A stretch of 64,000 nt of DNA from Gautieria morchelliformis (Eukaryota > Basidiomycota > Agaricomycetes > Gomphales > Gomphaceae). How positions within the stretch are numbered: position 1 is the first letter of the stretch; each line of letters starts with the position of its first letter. The notes beneath the pieces are model-generated. The model saw only the letters and a program-made list of their open reading frames with translations. It was not told where the DNA came from and did no database searches. Location: positions 62,001 through 126,000 of the forward strand of contig WHVA01000141.1 of NCBI GenBank assembly GCA_015179125.1. The letters are read 5' to 3'. This document shows, piece after piece, positions 52,316-62,181 of the stretch. A program made the translations under genes and the position numbers.

Positions 52316-54410
52316 ATCGCAGTATCAGGCTTCACTACCATTCGCCGATAATTCTACCCCATCTCCGAGTCCATGTCGAGTTCCAAGCACTCCATTCAAC
52401 TTCTCTTGTCCTTCGCCTGTGTCCTCACCAGTTTTTTTAGATCAGGAGGTCTCTCTGCGACTCGAAACGTTCTCCCCCTACAGAGAACGTATCCGGACTG
52501 CGAGAGTGATGTTGACATGGACCAGACTCGGCGAGCAGGTATTCAATTGGTGATATTTGAAATTTTATGATTGTTTCTTGCATCACGTACTTACCAGTAG
52601 CGCATAGGCCTACTCATGCTGATGGCCGTTTATACACCGATTATGAACTCCCAGAGGCTTTCGAAAAATCATATATTGAGCTCCCTCAATGCCCATGTGC
52701 GACGCAAGAGACCAATCCGGCGACGACTCACTACTACCACATTTGGGTTGTCCAGTCAGGACCATATCAAGGTAAAGTAGCAGCTGGATGCGCACAAAAA
52801 CAGCAGGGCTGTAATGCGTGGAGTGAGAATACACTCGCCTCCTCCAAATCAAACTTCTAATAATGTATTTTATTCAGTATGCTTGACAGACCTCATCTGC
52901 GTGAATCCCAGCTTGCCATCGCAGCACTATGCTAGGAGACCAGATGATCAGCTCGGTCCTGGTACGTCTATTCATCCCTCCTCGTTTACGTCGCTGAGAT
53001 GTCTACTAGGTCTTCCAAACTTCGATCGGTGCGGCCTTCTAACAAGGAACTCTAATGGAAAAAATTGCCGTTACACAAGTAAAAGCACTAATACGCATGG
53101 TGATGTGACACCACCACCACCATACCGCTCTGCAAGAAATAACCGACGAGGGTTTGGCGGCAGTAAGTACAGACCAGGGAATATCTCGTGCTTTGAAACC
53201 TACTGGTCATTGCTTTCAGTCACAAAAGTAACAGGATCGTCAGCCTCCAAGTCCGGAATTAAGAAACATGCAACACTTCATCCAGCAAGTAATGACGACC
53301 CATTTGTTGTCACTCCAGAACCATGTTCTCCTTCAAGTATCGCAAGTTCCCAGTTAACCCTCTCACAGCTTCCTATTCCTTCAGTGGGCACTTCACGTTC
53401 ACCTTCCAGAGTGACACGCACGAGCTCTGAGTCGCTGTTCACCCTACCGCACCTTCCCCTTCCGTCGACGACATCTACAGCACCAACGACAATTGGGCCT
53501 GCACCACCCGAATCAGAAATGCCGCCTTCGAACCAATTGGAATTGCAAACACCCTCGGATTCACAAACATCTAGTATGTTAAATACGTCAACTCTACCGC
53601 TGTACTCTGTACTCACCATGCACCAGCTTGTTATGACAACTCTTCTGATATTCAAACCACGCCTAGATCACAACAGAACCTACAACTATATGAGGCTGTC
53701 ACCATTATGCCAGGTGAGACATTGCAACCTCTGCTACGCTGGATAGTTAACTTACTACATGTGTCGCCTGTTATTGGATTCTAGAGGGGTATTTCCTAGG
53801 GGCATACATCATCATCAATGGATTATCCACCTAGGGGCACATAGCATCATCATTGATATCATTGGTGATGTATGCACTCCTAATCCAATGTTCCATAGGG
53901 TTTTACCCCTGTTCACCACTGTATAAGTAGCTAGGACTTTAGCTACAACAAATCATTGGTTTTAGCCCATTCACTCACATTGTTGAGTCCAGTTGAGTGA
54001 GTTAACAGTGTCCTCACTATCAGTCTCGAATTCTTTTCCCTACATTTCCTGCGCTCGAGTTAATGTGCAGACTCCTCCCGGTCCTTCCCATTTTGGCAAG
54101 GCAACGAAATAACGAAATAACATCGCCAGGAGACCGGCGGGTCGGAGACACGGCATGTCTCTGGGAACCACCTGAAGCAAACCAAGTCTATGTTTACAAC
54201 CAACATGTTCCAGCACTTTGTGACAACTCATTGACTCGAGCATTCGACTGCCTTAGCTCCGGTATTGGTCTCTCATCAGAAACCTTCTGGCAAGCATTGG
54301 ATCAATGCAACTGCGGGCTCTACTTCACAAAAGAGACACTGCACTATTTGCATGGACCGCAGTGCCCTCTTTGGCCTTACGTAGATATTCCTGATCGCCC
54401 AGCACCATAA
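52290..54410 (+). CDS. Gene X: eight-exon gene with GRF-like zinc finger
   Basis: Exons 52290-52448, 52484-52538, 52598-52822, 52878-52961, 53010-53162, 53220-53573, 53627-53713 and 54130-54410 all have GT..AG introns and join in phase, giving 465 residues. The N-terminus is Pro-rich (MPPGPPPLPSQYQ). Residues about 95-145 hold PQCPCATQE..VAAGCAQKQQGCNAW, a C-x-C..C..C-x2-W arrangement like GRF zinc fingers, which bind single-stranded nucleic acid. A long Ser/Thr/Pro-rich middle and a second Cys region near the end (LDQCNCGLYFTKE..GPQC) follow. The last intron (416 bp) contains an inserted repeat. It is convergent with the MULE gene. Function unproven; it could be a host gene or a transposon partner gene. 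Confidence 0.6.
53755..54045 (+). mobile_element. Small insertion in gene X intron (likely solo LTR)
   Basis: The 6 bases ctacat occur at 53755-53760 and 54040-54045. The sequence between has TGTCGCCTG near its left end, a tataagtag box (about 53922) and no ORF. A tggggcac/cctaggggca motif is repeated inside (53798, 53830). Ends are not clean TG..CA, so the class is tentative. Confidence 0.45.
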
Positions 54411-54499
54411 TCATTAAATCTCTCTCCCCAAAGCACCTACCGTAGTTTACCGCTTCATAATAATTAATAGTAATTTTCTTGGAATTATGCTGTAAGCGC

Positions 54500-55210
54500 G
54501 CATGCGATGGAACCAACTTATCCATCCAGACCGAGCCTCATCGTTGCGGTCATTTTGCAGCCTCCGCACGTGCGAGCACGAGGTACATCTACGCGTGGTG
54601 CGTGCTGTCTGGAGCATCGCTCGACTCGCTCATGAGCATCATGCCCAATATCGGGTTTGCGTCTTGCGCTGCAGCATGCCGTCCAAGCTATGGTACATGG
54701 CCGTGACGCGTCCGTGTCCTCCACGTCACCCTGCAGCCGCAGCGGGGTCACCGAACTGGTCCGTATCCACGATGGGGCCGCGGGTGGCACCGTTGGGGAT
54801 ACGGAGGTGTTGACTCACGAGGAGGGCTGGCCAAGCGTTGACTGGCCAACGTTTGGAGCCGTGGTACCACCTCACAAGCCACCACCCTGTCTGATCGCTG
54901 CTGCTGCTGCTGACCTCCAGGACTTCCGAAGATGCTACCTCCCATACCAAACCCTGTTGACGGCTGCTATTGGTTCTGCTGCAGACCAGGTTGCAAAAGG
55001 TGCTACAACACTACTTCCTGCACCAAATCCTGTTGAAGGCTGCTGCGTGTTAGGCTGCTGACTGCTCCGTCGCTGACTAGGATTGCCAAAGATACTACCT
55101 GAGCCAAAACCTCTTGACTACTGCTGTATGTTTGGCTGCCGACTGCACTGACTAGGATTGCCAAAGATGCTACCTGATCAAAAATTGGATACTATAGCCG
55201 AGTCGAGGTT
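54500..55210 (-). pseudogene. FG/Gln-rich repeat fragment (nucleoporin-like)
   Basis: Minus-strand reading 55190-54880 shows repeated GSIFGNPSQ..QQPN..GFG units with a period of about 25 residues (GFGSGSIFGNPSQRR, STGFGAGSS, MGGSIFGSPGGQQQQQ). Such FG/GFG repeats occur in nucleoporins and prion-like proteins. Frame breaks occur. The 54500-54790 part is GC-rich with pieces such as ILGMMLMSESSDAPDSTHHA and no clear family. Likely a relic of a host gene. Confidence 0.35.
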
Positions 55211-55349
55211 ATCATCCACTGCAGCCATGTCCCATATTGTGCCAGCCTGCTCAAAATTCAACGGTCGCTATGCGATGTTTTTCGTCGCTGCCGCTGCTCA
55301 GGGGATGGTGGTAGTAACCGTTTGGTATGTCCGCTTGATGTTACTTTAG

Positions 55350-58300
55350 CTAGCCGTGTGCTAGAAGGTTTCTTGCAAGTAATTCAACGTTAATAGACTC
55401 TGCTGAACTAAATTTTATGCTTACTGAAGACTGGGTGACCACCTGGAGTTGCCCTCCGGGTGCGATGTAAGAACCAGTAACTTGACTTAGGACTTCCTGC
55501 AGCTTTGTGGAGACTTCTTGAATTTCGGTGATGTTATCATTGTGACGCAACGTTTCGAATTGCTGCTGAGGCATATCATTTAACAGATTGACGAGGCCAT
55601 GAAGTTGTGGTAGCACTGTTTGGGCCAAATGACAAATTTTATCATGTAACTGTTGCTGGACACCTTCCGCGTTGTAGTTCATCTGTGGTACGTATCAACT
55701 GTCAAGTCAGTTCACAATGTATGTGCTAACACACGGTAGGACCCTCTGTTATCACTTCCGAGTCCTCATCTAATTCAGAGTCAGATTCGTCGGGACAGCC
55801 AATTTCCAAGTCAGTATCCTCAACAGTGCTGAGAAGCCACGTGTTTGCTTGGTCCGAGAGATGGGAGGTTATACGAGGCTGTGGAATTTGTCAAATGAGT
55901 GACAGGTAAATATGCATCTCGACTCACCTGAGACAGCTCCGTTTGATTCACTGACAGCATTTGTATGTTCGAGCCTGCATTAGGAATTGCTATGGTAGTT
56001 GCCTTCGGGATTGCAGGGGTAGAGGTTATTGGGAAGCAAGAATTGTAGATCTCTCGTGCCTCGACTTCCATCATGGGAAACTGGAATAAATATAATGAGG
56101 GGGACAGCTTCTTAGCATTGATGAGACTTGAACTTCCTATCCTCAATGCCCAGAGATGCTTGCAGGCTCCCTTATTTGAGTTGAAATAGGGACATGCACA
56201 GCATCCCCACCCATACACACAGAGCCGAACAGTATAGTGCTTGTGTCCAATGGCTCGAATATCAGCTGTGCTGCTTGCACACTGTGCTGAAAGTGTGTAT
56301 GTGTCAACCCAGCGCACATCTGTCAAACGGCCATGTGATATAATGTAATCAGCCTCCTCTCTGTGGGCTGCCTCTGTCTCAGTGAACCACCATGCTACTG
56401 GTATAATAGTCACCGCTTCTAGAGCTATTCCTTTGCGGGCTTCAACCAGGTCAAGACCACCAGCTTGGCTGCAAAAACGCTCTGAGAGCCATAGGTAGTA
56501 GTTTTCCTGCGATTTCCGGTTGTTAAATATTCCAGGTAATATCTGAGTGACCAGGAGATAGATGAGCAGGTCAAACCGAAGACGTTTGCCTGCATGCTGC
56601 CAGCGGTGAATGTGTTTCCTTTTAAGGACACCATTGAAGGCTTCCAGGTGATTAGTTGTCGGTATCACACCTTCAATGGGGATGTGGAGGATCACTGAAG
56701 CATCAAGCCGACCTTTTTGAGACCATCCATGCCAGAGGGATACAGGCATCCATGTTTCAGTAAGATAGTCGAGATATTTCAGCCCGGAGTTTGCAGCTAC
56801 TATCATTTCTGGTAGTGTCTTAAGGTTGGTTAATGTCAACCGTTCTTGTGCCATAAGTTCTTGCGCTGCACGATAGTCCACCGAGAGCAGAAGTCTGCCG
56901 TTACTGTAATTAATTAAGCTCATTATATCTAAATGAATCTGACGTACTGTTCCTCTAATGCTTGCAGTCTTGCCTGCACCTGTTGTTTCGGAAAGTTTCT
57001 TATCTGACCCAGACAAATCTCCTTCTTCCGTCGGTTTGTCCAGCACTGGCGGATATGGAATTTGCATAGGAGCAGTGTTATATCTGGCCATACGAGAACC
57101 AAGGCACCCCGTTCCTTTGTATCTGTGTCCGTAATGGCGACCCAAGGTTTGAACGGGGTTCCATTTTGCATACCGAGAGAATCACGCCACATTTTGAGAA
57201 GCTCGTGAAGTATAGACGTGTCATAACCAGCATGAGTTGCTTTGTTGCCTGTTGGAGCGGAGAAAAGAAAGAAGGCCAGTGGAACACCTTTGCCTGCATC
57301 ATCAACACCTAGAGCAATAAAGAGTAGAATCCGACTATCGCATATTCCGAAGGTTCCATCGAGAACCAACTGCTTGTGATGTGTGTACTTCCATGCAGCC
57401 TTTTTCATGTCCGCAGTCTGGATACAGATGCGTAGACGGTCCTCTTTACTGACTCTTGCCTGATAATAGAAGATGGCCGCTGCAAGTTCTGGCTTGTATT
57501 CTTGCGCTTCAGGGTCCAACCAAGCATCAACATTGTCTTGCGGCTGTTTTGTTGTATCAATACCATGCATCCGGGAATATTTGCGGTAAAGTCGGCAAGC
57601 ATCGGATGGCAGGATTTTGTAGCGAATATTGGCTTTCTGGGGATTGTACGCTGACTGTCCATTATATAACCCTGCACGAAGTAATTCATCGTTGCGACTC
57701 TGGATTGCTGCAATGCTGCAGTTCAAGTCAATGTTGATATATTTTGCTACGATACAGTAGTACCAATTTTCAAAACTCACCTTGCACCATCATTCAATTG
57801 CTGAAGTGCAACTTGCCAGACATGCTCGTGCAATGGGACTGCGGGAAGCCGCTGCATATTCTGCTTGAGACAGGCCTCATTATGTGTTATTACACCTGTT
57901 ATGCGCAAGATGTTGAAAGTGTCTTCCCGGAACGTTAGGTCAATATGTGCGAGACAGCCCGTAAAATCATAGGGGGCCTTGCGCTTCCAGTCTTTTCCTT
58001 GAGGTTTCAAGCCCTTTGCCTCTCGTTGTTGATCATCTTTAGCTTTGCGAGCATTTGTACTTGAGCCACACTGGCTTTTATTGCAAAAGTATTACCTTAG
58101 AAAACTTCTTACACAAAAAAGGATCTATCCCACCACTGAACCAAGACACGGCTGTATTTTTTCGAGCCCGACCCACTGAATGTACTCCACCGTTTACTCC
58201 AGCCATTCCCCAGATCTCCTAGGTCCCGCACATCCAGCCCTTGATCTCTTAAAAGACCGATTGCATCAATTTGCGAGTCTGCTCCCTCTGAAAAGAGTCG

Positions 58301-58604
58301 ATGATAGTGTGAACTCGCACGGTAATAATCGTCGATGCTTGTGAGCTGGTCTGCATCGAGATGCAGCATGCGAGTATTGACCTTATGATTTTATGAGCAT
58401 ACTATACGTAGATGAATACAGTGCATTACTTACTTTAATTTCACCACTACCCTGCAAAAGTGGCTTTGTCGGTACTGCAGGGATATTGCTTCGCTACTCG
58501 CAATGAGATTCATACAAGACGGCAATTGTGAGAATACTCACAGTTATGACAGGAAATGCGGTCTTGCTGAGCAATGACGAGCTGAGATTAGAGGAGGGAG
58601 ACAT
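55350..58604 (-). CDS. MULE (Mutator-like) transposase, apparently intact
   Basis: Eight exons on the minus strand: 58604-58542, 58493-58434, 58381-58113, 58074-57781, 57715-56948, 56903-55928, 55878-55735, 55682-55350. All seven introns are GT..AG, 38-65 bp, and every junction keeps phase, giving 968 residues. The N-terminal zinc region has VQCGSSTNARKAKDD and FTGCLAHIDLTF. The catalytic domain shows LVLDGTFGICDSR (D), WPDITLLLCKFHIRQCW (D) and TNHLEAFNGVLKRK (E). A SWIM finger follows (CCACPYFNSNKGACKHL, CxC..CxH). The tail is acidic (CPDESDSELDEDSE) and then coiled-coil-like (QQFETLRHNDNITEIQEV). The enzyme would cut and paste DNA at the inverted repeats of its element. No flanking TIRs were recognised. 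Confidence 0.8.
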
Positions 58605-58619
58605 GCTTGAGCGGTCCAC

Positions 58620-58971
58620 TGGATCTGGAAGCAATGAAGCGCGGTCAGGCTGGATGGTATATCTAGAAAAATCAGTCAATTGAGAAATGATCCTTACCTG
58701 AATAGAGGCCTAAATGGTAGTGGTGAAACACAATCACACTAGATGGTATGTATATCAGTCTAGAGCTAGCATGAAAACCCGAAGCTATCAGAAAAATTGA
58801 CCCTTACCTAAATGGAGGCCTAAATGGCCGTGATGAAATTCAGTCAGTTGAAAAATTGACCTTACGTGAATAGAGGCCTAAATGGCAGCGATGAAACACA
58901 ATCGCGCTGGATGGCATGTATACAGTCAGTTCAGTCAGTTGAAAATTTGACCTTTACCTGAATAGAGGCTA
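58620..58971. repeat. Tandem repeat upstream of the MULE gene
   Basis: About four imperfect units of 75-110 bp built from ttacctgaatagaggcctaa, atggcagcgatgaaacacaa and gatggtatgtatatcagtca. Two further units lie at 61143-61310 in the same orientation, beyond a TIR insertion. They could be subterminal repeats of the MULE element or a local minisatellite. Confidence 0.75.
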
Positions 58972-61140
58972 CGGTGCACGAGCGTCCTCAGGTCTAAAAT
59001 TTAATTGACGAGTGATCAAATCACTTTTGTACTACCGCCACCGGCTGTATTTATGTATATTTGATCACATAATATAGCCCTTCGACTAGTCACGTGCCAT
59101 TTTGAACTCCCGACCACCCACTGGTGGACCTCTGCGGCCTCCCAAGCTTCTGCGGGGCATCATGTTTAAACTAATAACACACTACAGCATCATAATTAGC
59201 GCCGGTAGGTGTCTAGAATGAGTTCGGGTTTAGTCCGTCATCGTTGGTTTGGCTTGGCCATGGCGCTTAGAAGGTCCTTTTCGCGATTGCCGTTCAAGAT
59301 CTAGCGCCTAAGTACAAGAAGTATTTGTCAGCAAGTAACGCTGGACAATACAATGGTACTCCCGATGCCATCGGCGGTGATATCCGTCAGTTTCAGACAA
59401 AGAGTGCGGCTTCAGCGGCGTCCAGCGATCCCGGTGTGCATATTTACTAGCGACTGGCAGAAACACAACTCTACTCTTCAGTAACATAAAGTAGGAGATA
59501 TTCACTGTATTCCAAATGTAACAGTGATGGTACGGTGTCAATTCTGAGGCAGACCGTCGATGGTCTACTGTCGCTCTGTTAGATTGGCATGGAATGATAA
59601 CAAAGCAGCATTGCATCCTAGCTCATACAATCAATTCTGAGCTCTTTCCATACCGAAGAGAACATTTGAAGCAAACGGCCATTCGTCATTTATGTAATTG
59701 AGGGCAGGCACTAGTTAAGAGTCCAGCCCTCACCTGGCTGGTTATTAGAACAGAAAAACTGGTGAGGGAACAACCACAAGAGGTTGCTGCGATGTGTTCA
59801 ACGTAGATCACGTCGAGGTTCTAAATTAGCTGATTAGGGTCCTATGACTCGCGCATGAATACCTGCCTTGAAGTACGCATCTATCATAGTGCCAAACTAT
59901 GGGAATATGATCAATAAAGTGGCGACATGGTTCATGGTGTGTCATGTACTTACAACACACTGGTGTGCAGTGACACCGCTGAAAAATAGTGTTGTAATGT
60001 CATTCTCTTGTAGGTAAAGCCCTGATGGCGTCTCAGACCGCTCAAATGATCTGTGTGCAATGCATCAGTTTTCTGGTGACAACATGGCTTATACATGAGA
60101 CTGACTCTTGTTGAAATGCCTTGATTCACGCCCTGAACCTGTTGATCATGAACAGGGCCCCACGGCTGCGCGTTGAACGATCCACGCATGAGTTAACAGC
60201 CCCAGTCGGTGCCATTGATGACCCCCATCTGAGAGCAGAACATCGCTTGGGACGAAAGATATCAGCTTCATGATTGTAAAGTTGTGGGGATCAGGAGGCC
60301 TACTCTCTGGAGTGTTGCCAAACCCACGGAGAAGGTGAGAGGCATTATACGGAGATCGAACTCGTCAAGACCCCACTGGATTTTTCTTAGACCTGGTCAG
60401 TGTGGATCAGGCCCTTTGATATTAGTATAGCTCACGTTAGTCCACAATACCTTCATTCTGTTCGCTCGGATGTATCTATCATGCAGTTAACAGTTAAGTG
60501 TTGCTGGCACGACATTCCGACCGACGGATGACTGAACGGCGTGGTGCAGGAAGAAGTCTGTGCACAGCAGTGAGATTAATTATCCATCGATAAACCGCAC
60601 AGAAGAACATACTTTGCATATCGATGATGGCAAGCGCTGATCGTCGGGTGTCGATGATAAGAGGACTATTCTTGCCATCACTCAAGCTAGCACATATTAG
60701 ACAAATAACTGCACACCTCATCTACTATGCTCTGCCCACAGCATTTTGCTCTTCTGCTTGCCCCTTACATGCACCCTTCGATCAGGAGCGTGTTGATTTA
60801 CTCATCGTCAGGTGCTGTTAAACCAGTGTCTTAAGGCCATCTCTATATTTGACATGACAATCCTTAAATATTACTGGCTTCTCCCCTTGGGATTGCGGTT
60901 ATAAAGGTTATCTGTAGGCTCAGCTAGGGTCAGAATCAGGGATTGAAAAGGCTGAGAGCAGCGACAAAGCACGAAGTAGGCAGTTTGGATGACGGGTCAG
61001 TTCAACGCAATTAAGCGCTTGTGGGGGGCTAACCGTCGCGAGTAGCTATTAGTAGTTACCATTCAGTATAATGTGAATAGGTATTACGATTATCGCAAAC
61101 TCAATTTCGGAGATATAGACCTGAGGACGCTCGTGCACCG
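58972..61140. mobile_element. Non-autonomous TIR element, 2,169 bp, TA target
   Basis: The left end starts CGGTGCACGAGCGTCCTCAG and the right end is its perfect reverse complement; the match extends about 26 bp (58972-58997 and 61115-61140). It is flanked by TA on both sides, as for Tc1/mariner-type insertions, and sits within the tandem repeat. No transposase frame is present: the frames inside are short and lack motifs. It needs a transposase supplied from elsewhere. Confidence 0.8.
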
Positions 61141-61142
61141 TA

Positions 61143-61310
61143 GGATGGTATGTATATCAGTCAGTTCAGTCAGTTGAAAAATTAACGCGGCTTACCTGAA
61201 TAGAGGCTAAATGGCAGCGGTGAAACACCATAGCGCTGGATGGTATGTATATCAGTCAGTTGATAAAATGACCCTTACTTGAATAGAGGCCTAAATGGAG
61301 CATTAAAGAA
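61143..61310. repeat. Tandem repeat, right part
   Basis: Two more units of the 58620-58971 repeat (gatggtatgtatatcagtca, cctgaatagaggctaaatgg), separated from the others by the TIR element. Confidence 0.75.
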
Positions 61311-61483
61311 TGGCTTTGAAGAGGCATACTTAGAGCGGGGGGCGCTCAGCTCCGGACGATGGGGTCACCCAGTGCTGCGGCGTGATCCGCGGCTGACCAA
61401 GAATCTTGTTCGAGCTTCGCAGCCTTCGCAGCCATGCAACCTCAAACGTCTTAGTGAGAATGTCCGTTCCGTAGTGCCTCGTA

Positions 61484-61867
61484 GACCTAAAAACCTAAAT
61501 AATGTGTCCTAAACTTTCCGGAACATCGTGCCGGCCATTAGCCGATGACAGAGATGAAACTCCGCGGAACCCACGTCCTAAACCTTCGGTTCGGATGGCC
61601 TCCTCCCCCCGTCCTAAACCTTTTTCGCAGTCCTAAACGTTTCATTTTTAAATTTGACAGCTCATCCCAGAACGGCATACTGTCCCCCTCCTATGCCTAA
61701 TTAGTGAGGACCAAGTCCTCGGGGCTCAGTCAACGAGCTGCCGTGCGCATGCCGGTGACAGGTTAACTGAATATTAGATTTTGGTCTTACGGTTCGAGCT
61801 ATTGGTTTAAATCTGACAGCTGTCGTGTGTCCCTCATCTTAGAACTTTGGATTTAGGTTTTTAGGAC
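61484..61867. mobile_element. MITE, 384 bp
   Basis: Terminal inverted repeats gacctaaaaacctaaat (left) and atttaggtttttaggac (right) differ at one base and are flanked by TA (61482-61483, 61868-61869). Inside, the block cctaaac recurs four times (near 61508, 61588, 61612, 61632). No coding capacity. Confidence 0.75.
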
Positions 61868-62181
61868 TACGGATAGGCATCCGGTATTAAGACTATGCAC
61901 CATGGCTAGTACGCTGCCACGTGTTCAAGCTTCTGAGCGGCTGAAGCGCTTTTGTTGTCAGTCTTTCCCATCGGCTGTTTTCAACTACCTGTCTTCAACT
62001 TCTCCGATTTGTCACGGTGGACCGCAAATCAGTGCCAAACCCCATAATTTACCGGCGTTGGAGGCGAATGTGCCCATCACATGCATGAGGGTCTACCGTT
62101 ATTCCTGGCGGTTCCAGTAGATATAAGTAGGACCCATCAGCCAGATGGTACTTCAACCCTCTCTCTGGGCATCGACTCAAG
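61868..62181. other. Upstream region of gene Y
   Basis: About 310 bp with no repeat or gene recognised. A ctataagtagg-like element (agatataagtaggac, 62118-62132) lies about 50 bp before the chosen ATG and may be the TATA box. Confidence 0.35.

Noticed and set aside
53761..54040. Clean TG..CA solo LTR
   Set aside because: The flanking 6-bp repeat is real, but the ends do not read TG..CA under any placement of a 5-bp duplication, so I kept the class tentative.
58972..61140. Transposase gene inside the 2.2 kb TIR element
   Set aside because: Longest frames are about 100 codons, on opposite strands, and contain no DDE-like blocks.
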